A stretch of 64,000 nucleotides of DNA from the NCBI RefSeq assembly GCF_932294415.1, contig NC_065538.1, positions 47,840,843 to 47,904,842 on the forward strand, written 5' to 3'. Numbering within the stretch: position 1 is the stretch's first letter; the number at the start of each line of letters is the position of its first letter. The notes under the pieces were generated by a model, which was not told the origin of the DNA, searched no databases, and saw only the letters and a program-made list of their open reading frames with translations. Of the stretch, positions 39,183-49,941 are shown piece after piece. Source of the DNA: Quercus robur (Eukaryota; Streptophyta; Magnoliopsida; Fagales; Fagaceae). The position numbers and the translations under genes are program-made.

Positions 39183-39255
39183 GACAACCAGGGTCAAGGA
39201 TCAGCTCAGAGATCAAAAGATCAATAACAAGAGAACTACCCACTCTGATACCACT

Positions 39256-40079
39256 TGTTTGTTTTTAGACCCCTTAAAACACAATCAAATTAACCTAGTT
39301 ATTTAGCCAAGTAGTTATCTTAGGTAAATTATGTAATATAGGTTAACACAAATATCATATTATTGTAAAGTGCGAAAAATAAACAACACAACAATATGAT
39401 AATCCAGAAAAACCAAATCGGTAAAAATCTGGGAAGGATTCAACTTAGCTATTCTCCAGGTAAAACTGAATCCACTATGAAAGAATTGAAGTTTACACAA
39501 TAGCGACTTAGACCACTAACATCCTATTACTACCTCGAGTAGGAAACTTACTACCACGACTACGTGACAGCTCTGAGTCCATGGACTACTTCTTTCTTGG
39601 ATTCACAGTAAGTACAAGCACCCCCGTTTGTGTATCTTTAAGCTCTTAATGCAGCAACTGAATCGATTACCAAGTTCTTGACATAATCTTGAATCTTGGA
39701 AACCCTAAGTATGTGTGGAGACAAACACTTCTTGATCTCACAAAAGATTCACACACATAGCATAAAAAGCATCCCTAAAACGTGGCTAAGGTTTTCCTTT
39801 TTATACTTAAGACAAAGCATAAAACCCTACATGTCAAATGGGCTTGGGCTGAGTTGGAAATTCTGCAAAAAAAACAATCTACACGACTTTCGATCGATCG
39901 AGTCTAATTGTCGATCGATCGAGCCAGATAGATTTACATAATAAATCCTACAGCTACTTGATTCCAACTTTACATACAACCACATACTTTGAGCAAGACT
40001 AAAACGTTTTGATCATGGTTTGCCAACATTACAAATTGAAGTTCTAATACATTTAAACCTAAAATCTTAGAACCCAACA
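39256..40079 (-). repeat. 5' LTR of element B, with PBS at 39242-39253
   Basis: 824 bp, starting TGTTGGGTTC on the minus strand and ending AAACAAACA two bases before the PBS. Two TCGATCGATCGA palindromes lie at about 39890-39922. The two LTRs match in layout, with clear base differences, so the insertion is not very recent. Confidence 0.88.
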
Positions 40080-40084
40080 CAAGA

Positions 40085-41071
40085 TTGTAAAAAAATTTAC
40101 AATTCTTTACTTTTACAATTTCGGATGTGGGAGGTTTTTGAGAGACAAATGCTAAATAAAAACAACATATGACATTTAGCATTCAGGATGCGAATGCTTT
40201 AAAGAGAATTTAGAAAAAGGAAATACAAGTGCGAAAAAGTTAAAAAGGTTCAAGTTGAATGGCACTGTTGGCAAAGTTTAAGCCGCATGCTTCTTCATAT
40301 GATATCATGATTAAAGCAAATTCGCAAAGTCAGACCTTCCGATATTTCAGTTAAATGAATTTGCACACATATTTTATTTTAAATAAACCCGTCTTAGGAA
40401 AAAAAAAAAAAAAAATTCCCGTGTCATTGCCCAAAACCAATGTTGTCAGCAATAGGGCTAAACCTTAAAAAAAAGCTTGGAAACCTGTAAAATTTTACTC
40501 CCATGACTCTCTTGATTACGCTTCTGTCATCAAGTTGTTTTCTTTGTTAAGTGCTTTGGTAAGTCAGCAGCAGTGTGCTTGCGCACCCCATTTCATGTAT
40601 GCAAGAAACTAGTTTGAAATATATGCGAGGAACCAATGTGGTTTCACTGTGAGAAACATGTATCAATGACCAATGGAAGTACTATGGCTTGAATCATGTG
40701 ACTGGTCCACAAATATCAACTATAATGCAATCAGGAGAGAGAGAGAGAGAGAGAGAGAGAAGGGAGAGGGGTTATGATGCACTTATATTGCTATGTACAC
40801 TTTAATTGCTACAGGCTGGCAAACAATGACTGAGGAAGATTCTTGTTGTTTTAGGCTGTCTGCAACATGAGCAACCACTCCAGCACTAGCGTTGTGTAGC
40901 CACTCATTTTTCACGTAAATCCAGGGCAACTATCAGATTAAAAAAAACTAAAAACTGAGGAGCAATCATTGCCAAAATGAAAAAGTTGGATGGGGTGGAG
41001 TCAGTACATGAATGTTGTTATGGACGAAGAAGGGCTACAATGCATAATGAAAGCTGACATCGGCCTTTTTC
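40085..41071. other. Gene-free interval, start is family F right end
   Basis: About 40085-40133 is the probable right terminus of the split family F element. The rest holds an A-run near 40400, a GA repeat at 40735-40761 and no recognisable gene. Confidence 0.45.
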
Positions 41072-41870
41072 CATCCTGTTGGGAGAGATAAATATTTTGG
41101 GGAACTTCCTTGAATAATTAGTATAATATTAGAGACACATTTTAACTCAAAAGGCCAAGGCTTAAGCCTCAATGAGTTATGCTTAATTATATTATATTAA
41201 TTACTTATTCTTCTAATCTTTATTCAATGTGAGACTTTACTCACACATGTACACCCAACAATCTCCCCCACACATGTGAGTCTCTGTCTCTCTGTGGGTT
41301 TCAAGACCTCTCTGTGGGCCATGAATAAGCTCTACTCGCCCCCTCTTACCTAATGGGCTTTTTCTCTCACTAGTGTGTCATCCATGAGCCTTCATGTGTC
41401 AACCCCACACATCTTTTATCCTACATGGGAACTTCGCACCTCATCGTTGTCTAACACCATTGGCAATAATACTCCTTTGTTGGGCCTTTTCCAAGATCGT
41501 TTGTGTAGACTTTATAAGCTTGCTTGGTGTAATATACCGTCCTCGCTCTAACTGTGAAAGGGACCCGCCCTACTCTATTTGAGAAAGGGCTTCAAGTACA
41601 CACACCTCATTCCCGCTCCAACTGTGAAAGAAACCTCGATAACCTTGCCACCTTTGCCCCACACCACTATGGGCTCTGATACCACTTGTTGGGGAGATAA
41701 ATACCTTGAGGAGTTTTCTTAAATAATTAATATAACATATAAAAACACACTTTAACTCAAAATGCCTAAACCCCAATGGGTATGTCCTCAATTATGTTAT
41801 ATTAATTACTCATTCTTCTAATCTTTATTCAATGTGAGACTTTACTCACATGTGTACACCCAACACATCC
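41072..41870 (-). mobile_element. TRIM (miniature LTR retrotransposon)
   Basis: Two LTRs, 41077-41260 (184 bp) and 41687-41865 (179 bp), both start TGTTGGG and end ACACCCAACA on the plus strand. A perfect 5-bp target duplication CATCC lies at 41072-41076 and 41866-41870. A PBS (minus strand TGGTATCAGAGC) is at 41673-41684, and a polypurine tract (TGTGGGGGAGAT on the minus strand) abuts the left LTR. The internal region of about 426 bp encodes no protein. This is the classic TRIM layout. The 5S-like sequence typical of Cassandra LTRs was not noticed. Confidence 0.93.
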
Positions 41871-42435
41871 TAATTGCTGTAATCCGCGTATCATTTCCTC
41901 TATTTAACAAACTAAAACTATCATTATTCATTGTCATGTAACACAATAAGAATCTCTTTAAATAATTGTCACATTATCAGTTTCTATGCCCAATTGATGT
42001 TACCTTCCACAATTTCATGATATTCGACTGTGTTTTGCATGTTGGGTGCGTTTTGTGCTGCTTTTGGAGGAAATTGGGGGCCATCGGAGGGAACTGGGGG
42101 ACAATGCTCAACATCTTCAACATGCTTGTAACCATCCAAACATCTTCGAGGGGGATTCTAATTAAGTAGAAAAAACATCAAGATGATGCATGAATGTAAG
42201 GTCAGACTCTCGACTTAAAGTTCATATTTCGACAATTTCCATCCCCAAATAATTCAAAAATTAGCTTGAGAACATTCTTGCAATTAATATTTTTAAGTTG
42301 CTTTTTACCAACAAATACTATAAGATCTAAACTATAAAGGGCTTAAATAGTACAAAACCTTACTATATTAGCAAGAAAAAAATTGATATGAAATTATTAG
42401 CCCTATAAAAAGATCAAGAATTATAGGATCAAAAG
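41871..42435. other. Gene-free interval
   Basis: AT-rich, without recognisable ORFs, repeats or RNA genes. Confidence 0.4.
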
Positions 42436-43035
42436 AATATTAGCAGTGGCGGAGCTACATGTATCCTTGGGGGGACTTGGCCCCTCCAAAATTTTTAATT
42501 TTTTTTACAATTTAAGTATATTTTATAAATATATAAAGGTTATATGAAAAAAAAAAAATAGAAGTTGGCCCCCCAAAAGAAATCATTGATCAAATAATTT
42601 AGTAATTTTTCCTAAAAAAAGAGAGTTTAAAGTTGATATACAATTACAATAAAATGAAATAGTTAGATAGTAAGTTTTGTGAGTAAATAGTGGAAGTGTG
42701 GAACGCCTAATTTTTAGCTCAATTTCAATTCCAATTAATACGTTCAAATCATTCAACATTGATAATATATGCAATTTGGTTGAAATTTCCTATTCTCAAG
42801 ATTTTATCAAGAAATAAAAAAGCTCATATGATAATTCAATTATAACATTATGATAATAATTTGTCAAACATAGATGAAGTTTTGCAAACAATTTATATAT
42901 TTTATATTTACACACACACATATATATTAAGTGGATTTTTTAAGGGAGTCTATTTTTTATTTGAGTTTATCTTGACAGAATATATAGTTCGACCTCTTCA
43001 ATTCAAGATTCCTGACTCTGCCACTAAATATTAGC
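42436..43035. mobile_element. 582-bp TIR element (hAT- or MULE-like)
   Basis: The element 42445-43026 starts AGTGGCGGAGCTACA; its right end reads AGTGGCAGAGTCAGG on the other strand after one extra base. The direct repeat AATATTAGC flanks it at 42436-42444 and 43027-43035. A 9-bp duplication suggests a MULE; trimming one base gives 8 bp as in hAT. There is no coding capacity. Confidence 0.75.
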
Positions 43036-43854
43036 ATCTGGAAAAGATGCTATTTTTTTATTAAAAAAAAGAAAGATCTTTGCATATATTTGCACCACAA
43101 ATCTCAAAATGCAACTCACAACAATCAAACAAGATTCCAAAGAACAACGAATTATTTGCCTATGGACAAGTGCTTTGCCACTGTTGCCTGAGACATATTT
43201 CTGTTCTGTATGTCTAACAGCTGGATTTGGTTCAAGCGATTACGAGCTGCATATCTTAAGCCGAGCCAAGTTTTGCAAACTCCATTAATGTAGTTCAAAC
43301 TAGCTTATATATTTCAAAATCAGGAAATTGCTACTATAACGCTGCTACAACAAAAATTGCTTGAATGGGTTGCTAAAGTGAAGTTTCTAATATGATACAG
43401 TCTCTTTAAATTTGCATTCTACTTCTTACTATATATCAAGACATCAACTCCATTAATTATATATCTGGTTGTTCATACGCATTTCTTAACATAATAGCAT
43501 TGTTCAAATGGTTTTTAATTTCTCATACTGTGTTTCCATCTGTCGAAATCCTATTAGAATCAGCCAAAACATTTTTATAATTCAGGTGTTCCTCTAATAT
43601 CAAACTGATTGACAATTGCTCAAGGAATAAAATTATTTAGGGGAAAGAAAGAGAGATCATAATGAGCCAATAATTGATGAGAAAATAATATATAAAACAC
43701 TATGAAACTAATAAAAAGGACACACACACATATATATCCTTTTTAATTTCTCTATCTCAGTCCTTAATAGAATGCTCAGTCTTGAATAATAGATCAATCA
43801 ACACTTAAAACATCAGCACATGATGTAGTTCAAGAAGAAAAATTACAAACTCAC
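43036..43854. other. Gene-free interval
   Basis: AT-rich, no gene recognised. The missing 3' exons of the hydrolase pseudogene would be expected here on the minus strand, but I could not find them. Confidence 0.4.
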
Positions 43855-44590
43855 CTTAGAAAGTTCTGACTCCCTCCTTATAGAAGATGTGCGCCAACCA
43901 ACCATATCTATGTGATGTTAAAGATATTGATATAATGATGATAGAAGAAATAAGAAGAAAGTTTACACAGCCAGCTCATTTAGCTAAGAAAAGAATAATA
44001 ATGCAGTGGGATAAGATCATAAGATACATTAGCATATAGGATGCGACTCCTAAAAGTGCCAAGGGCTGATCTGTAAATCGAAACAGATTAGAACCATTAG
44101 ATTACTGGAAGAGAAGTAAATATCTTTAGCATCTATAAATTCCTTTTACAACTTACATAAATTTTCCATCTTCACAATCAGAGGCCATTCTTAATAGAAG
44201 AGGCGGTTTCTCGGGTTTACCATCAGTGAGGAACAGCTGACTACCGGTTTGGCCAATAATTATAGGAGCTAGTGGTAGAGCCAGTTTCTCTGATATTGGA
44301 AGCCCAAAGAGGAATGGGAGCTGAAAAAGAACAGAAAAAGATTACTTAAAAAAACAAAACAAGAAAAGGGCAATGAACTGTGTGGTTTCAGGAGACACAA
44401 GTCCCGATAACAGGATCATCAACATAAGGGATAACAGGATCTCATATGACCATTAAGCACTTAAATTTTAAAAAGAAGGAACTGCCGTCTCTAACTTTTG
44501 GTTTCTTGCTAATGAATCTAGTAGACTACCGGTCCGAAGGGAGACTTTATTAGTAATATATGTGTAAAGTTGTAATTTACAACTATTTTG

Positions 44591-45493
44591 TGTTGGCTTT
44601 AATTTTGTGCTAAATTTGATTGTAATTTTGTTCAGTCTTATGTACCTATATTATTTGTGGGATTTTATTGTAAAGGTTGTCTGCGAGGGAGTGTGAAGGC
44701 TCAAGGCAAATTGAAGATCAAAGAAGTTTTCACAGATAGCTCACGAGAAGCCTTCTCGCAAAGTGAAGCATGTGCATATGACTGGAATGCGAAAAGTCAT
44801 GACAGATGATGACAGTTGGTTTTTCGCGTGTGTCTCGTTGGTAAGGCCTTCCCGCGAGATACCCACCAAACATTCTGTTTTGCCAATTTGTCATATCTGA
44901 TACACCAGGTCTCTATCCACACTATATATACCTACATTATCCACATATGTTGAGGAGTGCTTTTCAAAGAGAAAACCCTAGCCATTACCCTTGAAAATGA
45001 GAGATTGTCATACCCATAATTCTCTACACAACCCATTGTGGTTTTCCTCAACTCCTACCTCTCCATTTCCAAATCCTTGAGAGGTTGATAGCCCAAACAC
45101 TTACCACACTCATCCTGAGTGTAAAGTGAGGTTTTGGTGTTGCTGGGAAGCATTGGAAGAAGCCATATATTTGGTGGATGCAATCCAACTTATTTTCTAG
45201 TGATCGATTTACCGCTTGGAGGGTGGCAGAGAAGTTTTTCGTCGAGTTCTTCGAGTTCCTCTTCGATAACACATCGGTGTGTTATCTCATGTTTGCATTC
45301 TTCTTCCCTACTTTTTTAGTTTTCATTTTACTGTTGTGATTTGATGAATATGGCTTAGAGTAGTTATCTTGTCTATCCGCTCGCATTTACTCTATTCCAC
45401 ACTTAATTAAAGTTAGAGTAAAATCAACCGAACTGTAATTTTAATTTGGAGGTCTAAACAGCTCTTGTATTTTTACACAAATTCAAGTTTTCA
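44591..45493 (+). repeat. Solo LTR of the element A subfamily
   Basis: Starts TGTTGGCTTT like the 5' LTR of element A and shares its layout: CACGAGAAGC/TCGCG-type motifs (about 44735-44870), ACTATATATA at about 44921, a leader-like region, then CTCTTCGATAACACATCG near 45261. The likely end is ...AGTTTTCA at 45493. There is no PBS, internal region or second LTR. A target duplication could not be identified. It sits in an intron of the hydrolase pseudogene. Confidence 0.7.
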
Positions 45494-45975
45494 ATATGAA
45501 TTCTTTAACAGTTTAAAATTATTATTATCATTATCATTTTCATATTAAACTCACATCATGTTACCTCATCATAGATTCATAATGATATGTTTCCTCCTTA
45601 TTCTTATCAATAGACTTATGTATTTTATTATATATATGTGTATGTATTTCAATTTTAGCTTTAAACTAAGAGCATTATAAGTGTTATTTTTTTTAGGAGA
45701 ATTATAAGTGTTATTGATCATACCATTTGCCAATAAGTCATAACTCAAATGAAAACTCCTTCCCCCATGAGAAAGGAGTGGACCATAAGGTCATGGATTC
45801 AAGACTTGGAGTGCGTGTGGAACTCACCAAGTCCTCAGAAAAAGATACTACATTGGGATTAAAATTAATAATGAAAAGAAAGGTGTCAAGCAAACAAGCA
45901 TATAAACAACTCAAGCATTTTGACTTTATGGAACTCTTGAATGTCAAGGAAAAAAATCTTAAGCTTCTATAATTG

Positions 45976-46592
45976 AAACTGTGGGCTATTTTTTTGTTGT
46001 CCCAGGGAAACTATTTTGTTTGTACTCCCTGGGAAACTTTTGCAATCCCACATCGAAAGTTGCTCCCCCAACTTGCTGCCTTATAAGCCTGAAGCTGAAG
46101 GAGTAGATAACTGATGGTACATTACTCCTTCAGCTTCAGGCTTATAAGGTAGCAAGTGGGGGGAGTGACTTTCGATGTGGGATTGCAAAAGTTTTCGAGG
46201 GAGTACAAACAAAATAGTTTTCTTGGGACAACAAAAAAGTAGCCCACAATAAAAAGTGGGGGCCGTTTTTGTTGTGGAGTGGGAAACTCTTGTACTCCCA
46301 CTCCACTTTTTTACGTGCATCCCACATCGAAGGAATCTCCTTCCCCCCTTTGCCTTATAAGCATGAGCTGAAGAAAAAGGAATACCATCAGTTATTCCCC
46401 CAACTTTTGCAATCCCACATTGAAAGTTACTCCCCCCACTTGCTGCCTTATAAGCCTAAAGCTGAAGGAGTAGTGTACCATCAGTTATAAGGCAGCAAGT
46501 GGGGGGAGTAACTTTCGATGTGGGATTGCAAAAGTTTCCCAGGGAATACAAACAAAATAGTTTCCCTGGGACAACAAAAAAGTAGCCCACAT
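45976..46592. repeat. Foldback repeat cluster carrying snRNA-type promoter modules
   Basis: The arm at 45982-46107 (GTGGGCTATTTTTTTGTTG ... CTGAAGGAGTA) is repeated in reverse complement at about 46121-46246, with a loop of about 14 bp. A related shorter foldback lies at 46403-46592, and a single arm with its own terminus at about 46250-46370. The arms contain TCCCACATCG and TTATAAG motifs. There is no coding content. The cluster is in an intron of the hydrolase pseudogene. Confidence 0.85.
46044..46526. promoter_or_regulatory. Five USE + TATA modules (U6/U3-like promoters)
   Basis: Plant snRNA genes use an upstream element RTCCCACATCG plus a TATA box. Modules here: plus strand 46044-46055 with TATA 46081; minus strand 46173-46184 with TATA 46142-46147; plus 46319-46329 with TATA 46355; plus 46412-46422 (CACATTG variant) with TATA 46448; minus 46516-46526 with TATA 46485-46490. 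Each spacing is 25 nt, close to the 23-24 nt of Pol III-type plant snRNA promoters rather than the 33-34 nt of Pol II types. No snRNA sequence follows. Activity is unproven. Confidence 0.5.
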
Positions 46593-47363
46593 AAACATTT
46601 TTATCCTTATACAAGTTTATACTCCTATACTTTTCTAGTATTAACTAGACAACTGAGATATAAATTTAAAAAATTACTAAAATTTTAACAATTCAGCTAA
46701 CAGAAATGAAACTTAACTTTTTCTTCTCCATTCACACACTTACACACAAAACCCAGTAGTGCAATAAAATGAGCATATACATGTAAGAATAATGTAAAAT
46801 TTGAACACAACATGAAAAATAGAAGGTGGAATAGAAAAGCTCAGATTGGCATCAATAGAGGGTGATTATGATAAAATAAACGCAATAAGCTATACCCTCA
46901 AAGACAAACCTGCTTTCTTCCTCTCACCCCAAGATGTGGAGTTGCCAAGGTAATAAAATTGATTGGCTCCAATCCAGCAATCATACCTCGTCTTGAAGAG
47001 CATTCTGCTTGTGAAATTTCCACATTAGAACTGCTGGGATCATCAGGTTTGCCACTACTTGAGCCATGTGGTGTATAAAGAACAGAAATAGCATATCTTG
47101 CAAACAAACCACCAAGAGATGGGCCAAAAATGAGATCCTTTTCTGGCTCTGTCTTTTCACTCTTTTGCACAGCTTGCATAACTTATTTATAACAACTAAA
47201 TTAAGTCATTTCCAAACAAAGCCATAGGCAATATTAAACACAAATGGATCTAGAATTTTTAAAGAAGTTTTTGCAAAGATTTGAAGGCTGACTTCATCTG
47301 CTAATCGCTTTCCAGCTCCATCAATCCCAGAAAAGGTTTTGGTAAAGGTGTTAGATGAACTCG

Positions 47364-49274
47364 CTGCACACATTAAAAACAAAGCTAACACTAGGCTTTT
47401 GAAGGGAAAATCTTATGTAAAAGTCCTAACATCTTAGTGTGAGTTTTCATGTCACAATGCAAACACGTTTGTGCCATTGTTCATGAAGAACAAAGTTTAA
47501 GAATATGAAAATTTTCAAACCAAGACCAACTTTGACCTGGTTGTTTCCAGTCACTTGTTCCTATTAACACCCTAAAAATACAATTACTTCCTTTGAGTGG
47601 TGTGATTATCATTCTTCTTTTATGGCATCCAACTTTTCTAAGTCAACCTGTTTCTAAGATTTGTGGAGCCTAGTTGTGTTTGATTCGGTGGACAACCCGA
47701 CTCGAATAATGTTGCGTGGTTTTTAATGGGAGATTAACTAAGACTTAGTCCATGGAGCAAAGGCTTGGGCCGACAAGCCCAAGCTGGAGCACAGGATGTA
47801 AAAATCGTTTTTGGTGATTAGGGTGATGTTGTTGTTGTTGTTGTTGTTGTTGTTCTTGAGAGAGTGAAAAAACTGTAGCCACACTTTGTACCGGCCCGGA
47901 ACTGCCGAATTAAGCCGAAATACTCCGATATTTTCGGCAGTACGAATCAGTAGTGCTTCTGTACCGTTTGACTTGCCGGAACGGTAAGTTTTGGCCGTAC
48001 CGGCTGGTACGGTATGGAATTGTCTTCCCTGCTTTTAAGTTTTAACCCATTCTTCAAGGGGTTGGTTATGGAAATCCTTTTGTGTGTAATCGGTTGGTTT
48101 CGGTCTTTGTGATCGGGCGATTTCGGTCAATTTATCGGTTAAAGGGCATGTCAAATTTCCCATTTGGAGATTTTATTCTTGAGCACGTATTAAGCATAAT
48201 AAATGATTGAATGCTATTTATCATTTTGAAAATTATATTTTAGATGGGCAAAACTTAAAAGTACAGTAATGTTATTTCTTAGGTTATTTTATTTTATTTT
48301 TTTTAAAGTCAACCATATAGTTACTTAACTAAAAATACATTTCTATCCTATAAGAAAAAAAATCATATAATTAAATTTTAAGAGAAGAATCTAAAAAACA
48401 ATACTTAAAATACTGTGCTTAAATTTGTCCATTTTACAATATAGACTTGTAAGATGTTTTTATATTGAGAAAATTTGGTTATATATACGTAAGGTCATAT
48501 CAAGTTACATTTGGTATAATACTAAGTAATGTTAAGTCACCTAACAACTTTTTATTAAATTAAAATTTAGAAAATCCCTCCATGTATTGGATTACCTGAT
48601 TTCTATATCCTTAAACATGCATGCTAAGTTTTCTATCAATCGGATGCTATTTGTTATTTGATTTAAAAACTCATCTTTTATTCATAATTTTAAAATACAA
48701 AATCTCAAAATTAAAATATTTCATCGATAACATAACTATTAATATTTAATTATCTTAAAATTTTGCAAGCATGTAAAGTATAAACCTTATTGAAACCCCA
48801 TTGTAGAGGGTATTCTTAAATGCGTAAAGTATTTTTTGGCTGACTTATGAATGCATAAAGTATCATCCAAATTGTTACTCTTCTGTGTTCTTTGTCGAAG
48901 ATGCCAGTTTTCTATTGGTCTTTCTTATCAAAAAATCTAAAGATATATACTTTGTTACAACTTACTTAAATGTCAACTAATAATTAGAGTATTTAAAGTA
49001 ATATACCCGTATGGAAATGATATAATCTAATCATCAATTGACACCCAAATAAATTGTAACAAAGTATGTGACGAAAAGATGTTCTAAAATAACTCTTTTT
49101 TTACCTTCAGGATAAAATCCGTTAAAAGCTTCATCTAAATGTTTTCATGGTCTTGACTCTTGACCCTAGAATCTAGGTTGCCAAGTCAACACGGATTTAG
49201 TTTCCTCAGCAAGTCGGCGCCCATTAATAATTGAGCTAGAGAAATCTAACGGAAGCTACTTCTTATTTGGGAGG
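47364..49274. other. Gene-free interval with old repeats
   Basis: Includes a GTT microsatellite near 47828-47854 and a GC-rich patch at 47890-48010 with repeated CCGGAACGGTA/GTACCGGC motifs that looks like a dispersed plant repeat. The remainder is AT-rich with no gene. Confidence 0.4.
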
Positions 49275-49941
49275 ATTTTGTAAAGCCAATAATTTTCGAA
49301 GTGCATCTTTTAAATATATTTTCTAGAACTTTTGATGTTAGATGTACTGTAAAATGAGTTGTTAAAATGGATAAAGTGACTTTTTAAGATGATAAATGTT
49401 AAAAATTTTAAAAGCTTTGATGGGATTGCTTTAAGCATAGAACTCGTCTAGTCGTACTTGATTTATATATATATATATATATATATATATCCCAAGATAC
49501 TTGCACGTAGCTTACTAATGGTCATGTTCACTACCACCACAATTCTATGACTTTTAATATGATGAGAATGATAAATATAGATTCAATGGTTTATTTACAA
49601 TCTCAAATGACATATGCATTGCATGTATATTTTGAGCGTGCAACGGTGCAACCGCAGAGTTAGGGATTATTAAATGCACAAATGAAACAATATATATATA
49701 TTAATATATCCCGGGATACTTGCACGTAGCTTACTAATGGTCATGTTCACTACCACCACAATTCAATGACTTTTAATATGATGTAAATAAACCATTGAAT
49801 CTATATTTATCATTCTCATCATATTAAAAGTCATTGAATTGTGGTGGTAGTGAACATGACCATTAGTAAGCTACGTGCAAGTATCCCATTGAATCTATAT
49901 TTATCATTCTCATCATATTAAAAGTCATAGAACTGTGGTGG

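Larger units (their letters stand above)
32977..40084 (-). mobile_element. Element B: gag plus ORF2 LTR retrotransposon, complete ends
   Basis: On the minus strand: 5' LTR 39256-40079, PBS (TGGTATCAGAGT) 39242-39253, gag 39182 to about 37442, spacer, leader and candidate intron (35470-36011), ORF2 35402-34308, polypurine tract (AAAGGGGGAG) 33794-33803, 3' LTR 32982-33791. The 5-bp target duplication CAAGA is at 32977-32981 and 40080-40084. No pol domain occurs between gag and the 3' LTR. The element must rely on enzymes supplied by another retrotransposon. Gag and ORF2 carry a deletion, a frameshift and stops, so this copy is inactive. Confidence 0.9.
43855..47363 (-). pseudogene. DUF676 alpha/beta-hydrolase (putative serine esterase) pseudogene
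   Basis: Five internal exons can be placed on the minus strand. They are 47293-47363 (SSNTFTKTFSGIDGAGKRLADE), 46910-47181 (SLGGLFARYAISVLY, GLEPINFITLATPHLGVRG), 44157-44320 (LPFLFGLPISEKLALPLAP, LLLRMASDCEDGK), 44018-44070 (SALGTFRSRILYANVSY) and 43855-43907 (MVGWRTSSIRRESELSK). They match a plant DUF676 lipase-like family in order. The first exon, with the LVHG oxyanion region, and the C-terminal exons are absent. The donor after exon 1 lacks the expected GT in phase, and the donor after 44018 is AT. The nucleophile elbow reads GPSLGG instead of the family's HSLGG. The introns hold a solo LTR and foldback repeats. It is a non-functional gene fragment; the ancestral product would have been a lipid or ester hydrolase. 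Confidence 0.85.

Noticed and set aside
41077..41260. Cassandra-type TRIM with 5S rRNA in the LTR
   Set aside because: No 5S internal promoter words were seen in the LTR; it is a TRIM of another type.
46044..46120. A U6 or U3 snRNA gene
   Set aside because: The promoter words are there, but no snRNA sequence follows the TATA at the expected distance.
46081..46490. Short open frames on both strands in the foldback region
   Set aside because: They are mirror translations of inverted-repeat arms and change frame between copies.
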